From a virus, in IMG/VR virus record IMGVR_UViG_3300034018_000439, positions 1 through 41,857 of that record: 41,857 nucleotides of DNA; one strand, 5' to 3'. The position numbers and the translations under genes were made by a program. A model generated the notes under the pieces. It worked only from the letters and a program-made list of their open reading frames with translations. It ran no database searches and had not been told where the DNA came from. This document shows, one piece after another, positions 32,208-37,551 of the stretch. Numbering within the stretch: the first letter of the stretch is position 1; each line of letters begins with the position of its first letter.

Positions 32208-32424
32208 ACACTACCAAAGTTACATGAAGATTGAACCTGACAACACAAACAAAGCACTGCCGTATCTATGGGCATTTGCGTCACTTGCAGTCCTCGACGG
32301 ACTTGCCATCGCTTACTTTGCGCAAGAGCTGTGGGAGGCCATTGTCTTGTTCATCCTGTTTTGGGCGAGCGCACTGTTTGCCGTGTCAGCCATGCAAGAA
32401 TACAACGGAGGTCACAAATGGTAA
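32200..32424 (+). CDS. Two-span membrane protein (unknown)
   Basis: A 74-residue protein whose ATG overlaps the helicase C-half stop (AATGAATAAA, 32199-32208). A second in-frame ATG at 32224 is possible. Two membrane helices are visible: LPYLWAFASLAVLDGLAIAY (about 20-39) and IVLFILFWASALFAVSAM (about 48-65). Its stop overlaps the next ATG. Function unknown; small phage membrane proteins may act in takeover or superinfection control. Confidence 0.65.
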   Translation: MNKHYQSYMKIEPDNTNKALPYLWAFASLAVLDGLAIAYFAQELWEAIVLFILFWASALFAVSAMQEYNGGHKW

Positions 32425-32573
32425 GTACAGGTTACCCAGGTGATAGCGATCCAAGAGATGAGCATCCAGTCTGCTGTGAGTGCCGAGAAGACTTAAGTCA
32501 AGACTTCTGGGGAGACTGGTTCTGCTCAGAGTGTGACGCAAAGAAAAGCCAACAAAATGAAGAATCCGCCTAA
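32418..32573 (+). CDS. Small zinc-ribbon-like protein (51 aa)
   Basis: A 51-residue protein starting at ATG 32418, inside the last codons of the previous gene. It has two Cys pairs, CCEC (19-22) and CSEC (about 36-39), separated by an acidic/aromatic loop with DFWGDW. This is a compact zinc-ribbon pattern. It overlaps the next tiny membrane gene (32557). Too short to place; it may bind a partner protein or nucleic acid. Confidence 0.65.
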   Translation: MVSTGYPGDSDPRDEHPVCCECREDLSQDFWGDWFCSECDAKKSQQNEESA

Positions 32574-32643
32574 AATTCAGGTTGCTATTGTTGTGCTAAG
32601 CATCATAGCTTTGGCGCTGGGATACATTTTAGACAAAGAATGA
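32557..32643 (+). CDS. Tiny single-span membrane peptide (28 aa)
   Basis: A 28-residue gene, far below normal cut-offs. It encodes MKNPPKIQ, a hydrophobic helix VAIVVLSIIALALGYIL and DKE. The ATG overlaps the end of the zinc-ribbon gene and the stop overlaps the next ATG (AATGA). Its good start/stop coupling and membrane helix support a real gene, but expression is unproven. Confidence 0.5.
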   Translation: MKNPPKIQVAIVVLSIIALALGYILDKE

Positions 32644-32918
32644 GCATCCTAATTGACACTCTCATGGAGCGTCTCCATGAATTAACACAAGAAAATAAAC
32701 GACTAACAAATGAGAATCAGAAACAAAAAGAGACAATCGAACGGCTGGGTAGCCAAATTGCGGAAGGTAGATCCACGCGAGTGGAGATCGCGGATTATGG
32801 AACTGCCGGTGAAGGTGCAGGTGTTTGTGGCGCAGATCGTGTGGTGGGACTACTTCGCCGACAAGCTGGTGCCGGACCGTTGGCCGGAGATAGACCTGTG
32901 GCTCCGCGCACATCCTAG
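32640..32918 (+). CDS. Short coiled-coil protein, doubtful 3' part
   Basis: A 92-residue frame beginning with a clear coiled coil (MSILIDTLMERLHELTQENK ... QKQKETIERLGSQIAEG, about 1-43). The second half is Gly/Arg/Ala-rich and lies in another phase of the next gene (32710-33060), so it looks less natural. The start overlaps the tiny membrane gene stop. It may be a real short gene with an overlapping 3' part, or the start of a frame-shifted longer one. Confidence 0.4.
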   Translation: MSILIDTLMERLHELTQENKRLTNENQKQKETIERLGSQIAEGRSTRVEIADYGTAGEGAGVCGADRVVGLLRRQAGAGPLAGDRPVAPRTS

Positions 32919-33060
32919 CACTTTTCGCAAGGAAATGTGGCCCTCAAACGAGGAGATGGTTGAGGCGCTTATGAGCATCGGATACGAAGATAAGACGGCC
33001 CTGCGTCGCATGGGCGTTAACCAAAACACAAAATGGCACAAAGACAGTCAATCCAATTAA
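32710..33060 (+). CDS. Small phage protein with ALMSIGYEDKTALRRM end (unknown)
   Basis: A 116-residue protein whose first 30 residues are basic. It continues MELPVKVQVFVAQIVWWDYF and ends EEMVEALMSIGYEDKTALRR. A later ATG at 32797 (MELPVK...) is an alternative start that would reduce the overlap with 32640-32918. It overlaps the next gene (33033) by 28 bases. I recognise no named family. Confidence 0.6.
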   Translation: MRIRNKKRQSNGWVAKLRKVDPREWRSRIMELPVKVQVFVAQIVWWDYFADKLVPDRWPEIDLWLRAHPSTFRKEMWPSNEEMVEALMSIGYEDKTALRRMGVNQNTKWHKDSQSN

Positions 33061-33296
33061 GCCAGTATATGGACGCGCACAATCGGCAGGCGCAGCTTAT
33101 CGGCAATCTTAAGGCGGAGCTTATCATGCACCGGCATCTTGCCGTGCAGGCTGCATCAGCGATCGAGCAGCTTAAGCATTGCCTACTCAAGCACTACGAT
33201 GCTCACTCAGCGTTTCCGAACGACCGGGCTGCACTGCTCGATGCTGATCTTGTGTTGGCGGAGGCGTATAAGCTGACAACGAAGGAGGCAAAATGA
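33033..33296 (+). CDS. Small helical protein (unknown)
   Basis: An 87-residue protein, mostly helical with His/Gln/Leu-rich segments (QAQLIGNLKAELIMHRHLAV). It overlaps both neighbours, starting in 32710-33060 and ending in an ATGA with the next gene. A strong SD (GAAGGAGG) for the next gene lies at its end. No known motif. Confidence 0.6.
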   Translation: MAQRQSIQLSQYMDAHNRQAQLIGNLKAELIMHRHLAVQAASAIEQLKHCLLKHYDAHSAFPNDRAALLDADLVLAEAYKLTTKEAK

Positions 33297-33691
33297 CTGA
33301 CAACATCGAACAACTCAATTATTTGGTATGCGATCAAAGAAGAGGAGGCACTAAAATGACAGACGGCCAAATCAACGCGGCCATTGCAGAGGCGTGTGGG
33401 TTTATTTGTTTGGATGAATTTCAAGTGGATAAAGACGGCGCAAAATTTCGATTTTGGGATTACCCCAAAAACTGGAAAGGTGCAAACAAGCAGCCTTGGT
33501 GCCTAGATTTTTGCAACGACCTCAACGCTATGCATGAGGCGGAGGCCACGCTGACAGAAGATCAGCTTTGGATAATGGCTCGCCAGATTGAAAGAAATTG
33601 GGAAGACCAATGGTATTTCAGGGCAACCGCCCGTCAACGCGCAGAGGCGTTTCTGCGGACGCTAGGCAAATGGGAGGAGGCGCAGAAGTGA
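33293..33691 (+). CDS. Conserved-type phage protein with CNDLNAMHEAE motif (unknown)
   Basis: A 132-residue protein. Near residues 75-95 it has LDFCNDLNAMHEAEATLTED, and the end has ATARQRAEAFLRTLGKWEEA. From memory this pair of motifs marks a small family common in phages and prophages, of unknown function. Two starts are plausible: ATG 33293 (ATGA overlap, SD GGAGG) and ATG 33356 (SD AGGAGG seven bases upstream). The second matches the typical MTDGQINAAIAEACG start of relatives. The 33293 start adds 21 residues. Confidence 0.7.
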   Translation: MTDNIEQLNYLVCDQRRGGTKMTDGQINAAIAEACGFICLDEFQVDKDGAKFRFWDYPKNWKGANKQPWCLDFCNDLNAMHEAEATLTEDQLWIMARQIERNWEDQWYFRATARQRAEAFLRTLGKWEEAQK

Positions 33692-33993
33692 GCGCATTTG
33701 CAAACCGTCGTAAGTTGTGGGTGTATCGCATGGAGAAGCTGAGTGGCGTAGCGCCGCTCGACTTCAAAATGGCTCGGTACATAGAGAAGCTCAACATCCG
33801 TAGCCCAGAGCAGCTACGCTATGCGCTTGAGCATAACCAAGAGGTGATCTGGGTTGGGTTCAAGGCCATGAACAAGCTGCGGGTGCTTGCCGGTATCCCC
33901 GAGGTACAGAGGAAATACTCTTGGAAAGACGAGGCGCAGCGGTTATACGAGATGCTGGATAAAGCAGGAATAGAGTACATAAAACAAAAATGA
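33688..33993 (+). CDS. Small RNA-polymerase-alpha-CTD-like/HhH-type protein (tentative)
   Basis: A 101-residue protein from GTG 33688 with a GTGA overlap and SD GGAGG upstream. The middle (about 25-75) reads ARYIEKLNIRSPEQLRYALE, HNQEVIWVGFKAMNKLRVLA and GIP. This shape (helix, LNIRSPEQL, GxKxMNKLRxLAGI) resembles the helix-hairpin-helix part of alpha-CTD-like domains that touch DNA or RNA polymerase. The similarity is only by eye. A regulator role is a weak inference. Confidence 0.5.
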   Translation: MSAFANRRKLWVYRMEKLSGVAPLDFKMARYIEKLNIRSPEQLRYALEHNQEVIWVGFKAMNKLRVLAGIPEVQRKYSWKDEAQRLYEMLDKAGIEYIKQK

Positions 33994-34235
33994 CACCAGA
34001 ACATGCCATTGCTACGGAGATGCTCCTACTTCAGGCTGAAGAGGAGATTTCAAAATTGAAAAATGAAATTCAAATTTTGAAAAAGGAACGGGAAGAGGAA
34101 GCTGACATTCAGTTAAGGATTGCCCTCAAGGCGGACCACTACTACATGCAACTCCAGGCTATCCGCGAGGCGGCGTTTGGTGAGGTCCACGGTATCACGG
34201 CGGAGGATCTGTCGTTTATGAGCGAACGAGAATGA
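33990..34235 (+). CDS. Coiled-coil protein containing AT-rich repeat island
   Basis: An 81-residue protein with a strong coiled coil (MLLLQAEEEISKLKNEIQIL, about 11-30). It begins and ends in ATGA overlaps. Part of its coding sequence (34047-34079) is an AT-rich island nearly repeated at 34864-34896 in another gene. Function unknown. Confidence 0.6.
   Translation: MTPEHAIATEMLLLQAEEEISKLKNEIQILKKEREEEADIQLRIALKADHYYMQLQAIREAAFGEVHGITAEDLSFMSERE
34047..34079 (+). repeat. AT-rich direct repeat, copy 1
   Basis: A 33-bp AT-rich stretch that starts ATTTCAAAATTGAAAA and ends ATTCAAATTTTG. It closely matches copy 2 at 34864-34896. It lies in frame inside a coiled-coil gene (encoding ISKLKNEIQIL). 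Confidence 0.75.
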
Positions 34236-34813
34236 GCGAAAAGCCTAAGCGCAAGAAGAGGAACGCCGTGTACCGCTCTCCCGAGAGTAGGGCACGGCAG
34301 CTCGCCGGTCTAGCCAACGTGTCGATAGAGAAGCATGTGCCAGGTGTCGTACAGGAGAAGGTGAACGGGCTCGGTGCGCTTGCGGGCATTCCGCCGGAGA
34401 TACAGAAGAAGGTGCTGGATCTGTTCATCACAGGTCAGCACAGCCGGGCGATAGCCATGCAGCTCGGGATCAGCGAGCGAAGCGTGGATGAGATTAAGGT
34501 ATCGGCGCTGGATATGGATAGCCAGTTCAGGAATGCGTACTTCAACACAAACCTGAAGGCGAAGCTGCAGAGCGTGATTGACGGCGCTGCACAGCGTGTC
34601 ATGGAGTTAATGCCCGAGATGTCCGCGAAGGATGCTGTGCTGGCCTTGGGGATCACGCTGGACAAGTATGCTAACTTGGAGAAGAACAAGACGCCGGATG
34701 CGCTGCATCAGCATGTGCACCTGCACACGAACCAAGACATCTCTGCCGCTTTCATGGCGGCCCTTAAGCCGCCGAAAGCACAAGACCATGTTGGAACGAT
34801 TGAAAACGAGTGA
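34232..34813 (+). CDS. HTH protein, small-terminase candidate
   Basis: A 193-residue protein. The N-terminus is basic; about residues 65-90 carry a helix-turn-helix (FITGQHSRAIAMQLGISERS, then VDEIKVSALD). A helical region then follows (VIDGAAQRVMELMPEMSAKD, AVLALGITLDKYANLEK), as in small terminase subunits that bind DNA near the packaging site and form rings. It lies about 4 kb before the large terminase, with the minus-strand cassette in between, so a regulator is also possible. It is the last large gene of the early (+) block and overlaps its neighbour by ATGA. Confidence 0.5.
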   Translation: MSEKPKRKKRNAVYRSPESRARQLAGLANVSIEKHVPGVVQEKVNGLGALAGIPPEIQKKVLDLFITGQHSRAIAMQLGISERSVDEIKVSALDMDSQFRNAYFNTNLKAKLQSVIDGAAQRVMELMPEMSAKDAVLALGITLDKYANLEKNKTPDALHQHVHLHTNQDISAAFMAALKPPKAQDHVGTIENE

Positions 34814-34817
34814 TGCG

Positions 34818-35042
34818 ATGGCAGATTTGGGATCCAAAATCGAAATTCAAATTTCAAATTCAAATTTCAAAATTGAAAATCAAAATTCAAATTTGGTTTT
34901 ACCGAACGGGATTGACCTGGCCAATGAGGTCCTTGACCTGCGCGATCTGACCGAGCGGTATTGGCGCATCATACAGACGCAGCACGTTAGGATCGCGTTG
35001 CTAGAGAACGACTTACGATGTGTGAAGACTGTGAAGCCCTAG
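34818..35042 (+). CDS. Small protein with repeat-encoded N-terminus (unknown)
   Basis: A 74-residue protein from ATG 34818; ATG 34788 is another in-frame choice. Residues about 7-28 are encoded by an AT-rich repeat (IEIQISNSNFKIENQNSN). The rest (LDLRDLTERYWRIIQTQHVR) looks like a normal helical protein. Such KIEIQISNSNFK-type residues arise when an AT-rich repeat element is captured inside a gene. It overlaps the next gene by 25 bases. Confidence 0.5.
   Translation: MADLGSKIEIQISNSNFKIENQNSNLVLPNGIDLANEVLDLRDLTERYWRIIQTQHVRIALLENDLRCVKTVKP
34837..34896 (+). repeat. AT-rich repeat island, copy 2
   Basis: A 60-bp AT-rich region of short units of the kind AAATTCAAATTTC and AATTGAAAATC. Its 34864-34896 part nearly matches copy 1 at 34047-34079. 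Units are arranged as imperfect direct and inverted repeats, with frequent AAATTT/AAATTC. It is read through by the gene at 34818-35042. Confidence 0.75.
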
Positions 35043-35200
35043 AGGAAGAGGCCGAGTTTTATGCTGAGGAGTGTGCGCGATGGAAGGCGATGTATGAAGT
35101 GTCACATAAGCGGGAGGTGCGGTTAGCGCGTCAACTGGCGACGTTGCTAGCGAGCCTGCGTAGGGTAGCGCGTGAGGTGCGCGGAGTTGGGCAGAATTAG
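35018..35200 (+). CDS. Small helical protein at the end of the early (+) block
   Basis: A 60-residue protein beginning MCEDCEALEEEAEFYAEECA, with a CxxC and two more Cys-bearing helices, and a basic C-terminus (RRVAREVRGVGQN). It overlaps the previous gene and is the last (+) gene before the hairpin at 35213-35234. Function unknown. Confidence 0.55.
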   Translation: MCEDCEALEEEAEFYAEECARWKAMYEVSHKREVRLARQLATLLASLRRVAREVRGVGQN

Positions 35201-35212
35201 GGCAAAAGAAAA

Positions 35213-35234
35213 CCCCTAGGCGCTAACCTAGGGG
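35213..35234. terminator. Hairpin between convergent gene blocks, probable bidirectional terminator
   Basis: A perfect 8-bp stem: CCCCTAGG (35213-35220) with CCTAGGGG (35227-35234) and a 6-base loop CGCTAA. It stands between the last (+) gene (ends 35200) and the first minus gene (ends 35242). On the minus strand the stem is followed by TTTTCTTTTGCCC, which is a T-rich tail; on the (+) strand the tail is weak (CGTTTGG). It thus most clearly ends minus-strand transcription and may also slow (+) transcription. Confidence 0.75.
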
Positions 35235-35241
35235 CGTTTGG

Positions 35242-35454
35242 TTATTCGTAGATGTCGCAATCGGCTGGCATATCGGCTGACACGATGCGCCAATCGTCTG
35301 GCAAGCCGTCGCAGCCATCTAGGATATCTGCAAGCTCTGATTCGGCTTCGGATTTGATTGCGAATGTGCAGGCAACATAGATGTCCGAATCGTTGTCGCA
35401 TTCCTTAAGGTCGGCCCAGCCATAGCAAGCGGCGGTTTGGATTTTGTAATTCAT
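35242..35454 (-). CDS. Small acidic Cys-containing protein (unknown)
   Basis: A 70-residue protein with start ATG at 35454 on the minus strand. It begins MNYKIQTAACYGWADLKECD and continues with an acidic helix (SEAESELADILDGCDGLPDD). The upstream part of the longer frame is not needed. It is the last gene of the minus cassette. Acidic small proteins of this kind are common in phage early regions; no function assigned. Confidence 0.6.
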   Translation of the reverse strand: MNYKIQTAACYGWADLKECDNDSDIYVACTFAIKSEAESELADILDGCDGLPDDWRIVSADMPADCDIYE

Positions 35455-35458
35455 AGGA

Positions 35459-35626
35459 TTATTGTTCAATGAGCGACCAGAGAAGGCCCTCAATTCCTTC
35501 GTGGGCTCTTAGCCATTCCAAAGCTAGCTGGCGCGCCAACTCGTTTGAATCAGCCTCGATAATGTGAGCACCATTGCATTGCGCAGGGCAGTATCGGTCA
35601 GAGTAAAAGAGTTTATAGCGTTTCAT
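35459..35626 (-). CDS. Small minus-strand protein (unknown, 55 aa)
   Basis: A 55-residue protein from ATG at 35626, starting MKRYKLFYSDRYCPAQCNGA and continuing ELARQLALEWLRAHEGIEGL. Four bases separate its end from the next gene's start. The MKRYK beginning also appears in the product of 36320-36484, though the rest differs. Function unknown. Confidence 0.55.
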   Translation of the reverse strand: MKRYKLFYSDRYCPAQCNGAHIIEADSNELARQLALEWLRAHEGIEGLLWSLIEQ

Positions 35627-35630
35627 AAGC

Positions 35631-36236
35631 TTAGTGCAGGCGATAGGTGACAGTCTGTAGGCTACGATCCCAGCAAGCGCGACAATCGCCACACTTGTTG
35701 CCCTGCGTAGGTGCGGGACACGTGCCGTTTGTGGACGAGACTTCGCTTGTCGTGACGCCTAGGCCTTCTGCTAGGCTGTTCGGGCCGGCTTTGTCGACCA
35801 TATAGGCCGAGAGACGCACGGTAAGGTTGCTAGGGAATGAGCCGAATAGCTCAACGTATTCGGAAACGATCCCATACTCTTTAGTTGGCAACCAAAAGCG
35901 AATCTCAGGCAACGCTATAGCAATGCGGACGATTGCTTTCAGCGTCTTGATCGATTGAAGGTCGCCACTATCGAACCAACGAAAGAAGCCGCTCTTTTCG
36001 GTGTCGCGAATCTTAGCGATCATGGCTGGCGCCCATTCAGGCGACTTCATTAGGGCCAAGCGTGCTTGCAACGTGCGTTGGACGTTAGGCATGCGATAAA
36101 AGCCTTTGAGCGCGTAGCATCCGTGACATACAGAGCCTTCAACTTGTGCAAGCTTTGAGCCTGTTTTGCATGCGAGCGCGGGTACAGACCAGCCTTGACA
36201 TGGCATTTTGGAGGGCTGTGATAATGTGATTTGCAT
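35631..36236 (-). CDS. Gp88-like Cys-rich phage protein
   Basis: A 201-residue protein from ATG at 36236. It has KMPCQGWSVPALACKTGSKL (10-29), CHGCYALKGFYRMPNV (37-52), a central FFRWFDSGDLQSI (84-96) and a terminal cluster CPAPTQGNKCGDCRACWD (173-190). These match from memory the phage Gp88-like family, which has an FRxxDSGD motif and paired Cys groups. The Cys sets (Cys13, 23, 37, 40 and Cys173, 182, 185, 188) could hold a metal or iron-sulfur centre. Biochemical function is not known to me. A 14-bp motif precedes its start. Confidence 0.7.
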   Translation of the reverse strand: MQITLSQPSKMPCQGWSVPALACKTGSKLAQVEGSVCHGCYALKGFYRMPNVQRTLQARLALMKSPEWAPAMIAKIRDTEKSGFFRWFDSGDLQSIKTLKAIVRIAIALPEIRFWLPTKEYGIVSEYVELFGSFPSNLTVRLSAYMVDKAGPNSLAEGLGVTTSEVSSTNGTCPAPTQGNKCGDCRACWDRSLQTVTYRLH

Positions 36237-36244
36237 ATGGTTTG

Positions 36245-36508
36245 TTTGTAGTGTGTTAAACGGAGCGTCTTTGCTCCCCTCTGGCCACCCCGCAGGATGA
36301 CCAGCTCGGGAACCTAGGCCTAACGGATAGCCCATCCGCGACGCTTTGCTTCAAACACGCAATCACGCCTTGTGGCCGCTCCAAAGAGACTAAATTCTCC
36401 GTCTGTTAAATGCCATCCATTCAACCCCTTGCATAGTTCTACAACCAAGCAAAATCCGTCTTTGGTAAATTTATATCTTTTCATAAGTGTGTGCTTTGTA
36501 GTGTGTTA
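36245..36508 (-). promoter_or_regulatory. Two identical 14-bp motifs before two minus-strand starts
   Basis: The sequence TTTGTAGTGTGTTA occurs at 36245-36258 and 36495-36508. On the minus strand it reads TAACACACTACAAA and ends 8 to 10 bases before the start codons at 36236 and 36484. Its place relative to the starts suggests a shared translation-leader or promoter element for these two genes. It has no SD core. Confidence 0.5.
36320..36484 (-). CDS. Small minus-strand protein (54 aa)
   Basis: A 54-residue gene between the Gp88-like gene and a small membrane gene, missed by length filters. It starts at ATG 36484 with MKRYKFTKDGFCLVVELCKG and ends RDCVFEAKRRGWAIR, stop TAG at 36320-36322. 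The 14-bp motif precedes it. The beta/helix pattern and normal codon use support coding. Function unknown. Confidence 0.6.
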   Translation of the reverse strand: MKRYKFTKDGFCLVVELCKGLNGWHLTDGEFSLFGAATRRDCVFEAKRRGWAIR

Positions 36509-36520
36509 GGTTGCCTAAGC

Positions 36521-36664
36521 TTACTTACGGTTGCTTTTACGCCAGTCACAAAAGACTGACGCCCAAAGGGAAGCGGTGACGAGCACGCAGCCCGCACATG
36601 CGAGCATGAGTGCAAGGCGTACATATGCAGCGTATTCAAGAGCGTTCATAGATTCGGTGGTCAT
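36521..36664 (-). CDS. Small membrane protein (47 aa)
   Basis: A 47-residue protein with start ATG at 36664. A membrane helix is clear (YVRLALMLACAGCVLVTASL, about 13-32), followed by WASVFCDWRKSNRK. The longer open frame above the start has no signs of being coding. Possible membrane-associated early protein. Function unknown. Confidence 0.5.
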   Translation of the reverse strand: MTTESMNALEYAAYVRLALMLACAGCVLVTASLWASVFCDWRKSNRK

Positions 36665-36686
36665 AGGGTTGTTGAGGGTGGGTTGG

Positions 36687-36941
36687 TTATACTGCGGGAT
36701 TGGTTGCGAAAAGGCGGCGGAAGAATGGTAAAGCGCTGTATGCCGCGCACTTAGCTTCGTGCTTTGCTTTAGCTGCGGCTGCGCGTGCTGCGGAAGCTTC
36801 AGCTTGTTCAAAGCGAGCCACTTCCGCTTGCAAGATTGGAAGGAGCGTCTTTTTCATCGGGTTGTTATCTGTCCATGCAAGCACTTGATCGAGTTGAGCT
36901 TGAACGTCTACTTTGCTGCGGTTGCGATGTTGGTTTGTCAT
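36687..36941 (-). CDS. First gene of the minus-strand cassette, Ala-rich helical protein
   Basis: An 84-residue protein from ATG at 36941. It begins MTNQHRNRSKVDVQAQLDQV and ends with an Ala-rich helix (ASAARAAAAKAKHEAKCAAY) and FFRRLFATNPAV. The open frame extends upstream to 37520 but that part overlaps non-coding features and looks spurious. A promoter-like pair TTGCGT/TACTTT lies just upstream. Function unknown. Confidence 0.55.
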   Translation of the reverse strand: MTNQHRNRSKVDVQAQLDQVLAWTDNNPMKKTLLPILQAEVARFEQAEASAARAAAAKAKHEAKCAAYSALPFFRRLFATNPAV

Positions 36942-36950
36942 ACGTGAGCA

Positions 36951-36979
36951 AAAGTACGGCACTCCGTATAAGTACGCAA
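36951..36979 (-). promoter_or_regulatory. Candidate minus-strand promoter
   Basis: On the minus strand TTGCGT (36979-36974) is followed after 17 bases by TACTTT (36956-36951), 10 to 15 bases upstream of the ATG at 36941. The match to sigma-70 boxes is partial. It would drive the minus cassette with a very short leader. The same TTGCGT box appears in the candidate (+) promoter at 37107. Confidence 0.3.
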
Positions 36980-37081
36980 CAAAAAAGAAACGATAGGCAA
37001 AGAAAAGCGTGCGTGCCTGGCGAGTGCGTACGGCTCGGTGGGTGCACAGGCGACGCGATCGTGGGACGTGGTGCGTGACGG

Positions 37082-37132
37082 AGTGAGTTCGGCAATGCAA
37101 GTGAGTTGCGTTAGCAGGTGCAAGTGAGTTGC
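37082..37132 (+). promoter_or_regulatory. Operator-like repeats AGTGAGTT / GCAAGTGAGTTGC
   Basis: GCAAGTGAGTTGC occurs at 37097-37109 and 37120-37132, and each has GCAA and TTGC as inverted ends around GTGAG. A third AGTGAGTT core lies at 37082-37089. Spacing between core starts is 18 and 23 bp. Repeats overlap the candidate promoter at 37107-37136, so a repressor or initiator protein may bind here. The HTH proteins of this phage are candidates. Confidence 0.5.
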
Positions 37133-37136
37133 AATA
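37107..37136 (+). promoter_or_regulatory. Candidate (+) promoter overlapping repeats
   Basis: TTGCGT (37107-37112) and TGCAAT (37131-37136) are 18 bases apart, a weak sigma-70-like pair. The second operator repeat lies in the spacer and covers the -10 start. Transcription would start near 37143, and the first terminator-like signal is at 37392-37454. Confidence 0.3.
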
Positions 37137-37142
37137 GGGTGA

Positions 37143-37454
37143 GGGAAATGCGTTACGGCCCCCACGCCACAAGCAACGACCGCGCGCGCTCACGGTAGCC
37201 CCGCAGCTCGTGCCCGGCAGCTCGTTCCAGCCCGTCAATCGTGGTCCGCCGAGCATCAAACGGACCATCCCGTCACCCCTCGTTTGACCTACCCTTGCAA
37301 GCTGTTGCGCTTCAGTAGGTTGCCAATAACACAATACAAGACAAGTAGTATGGAATGGGTTTTGACTCTGTAAAATCGGCAGGCAGGGGGGGAGGGGGTT
37401 TGACCTGGTTATACGCCGGAGACTTCGACGCATAGCCCCCCTCAGATTTTTTTT
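37143..37454 (+). ncRNA. Candidate structured non-coding RNA (about 310 nt)
   Basis: Bounded upstream by a promoter-like pair and downstream by a GC hairpin with a T8 tract. It has no good frame. Stems include TGGTCCG/CGGACCA (37242-37248 with 37261-37267) and ACCTAC/GTAGGT (37287-37292 with 37315-37320). It could be a regulatory RNA or a terminated leader for the gene at 37766. No known RNA family is recognised. Confidence 0.35.
37392..37454 (+). terminator. Terminator-like hairpin with T8 tail
   Basis: GAGGGGG (37392-37398) can pair with CCCCCTC (37437-37443). The arms are 38 bases apart, which is longer than a normal terminator loop, but the right arm is followed directly by AGATTTTTTTT ending at 37454. 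No (+) gene lies upstream within this region, so the RNA ended would be non-coding or a leader. Confidence 0.45.
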
Positions 37455-37551
37455 CGCCAACTGGCCCCCTTCGCGCTTGCGCACACCCGTCGCCATGCTA
37501 CATTCCCCTACGTCCTGCAAGACATCCCCAGCCGTGCGCAGCGGTTGGCCT

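Noticed and set aside
36942-37520. Long minus-strand frame (277 codons) upstream of the 36941 start
   Set aside because: Its N-terminal part runs through GC-rich control sequence with terminators and repeats and has no protein-like character; only the 84-residue end is kept.
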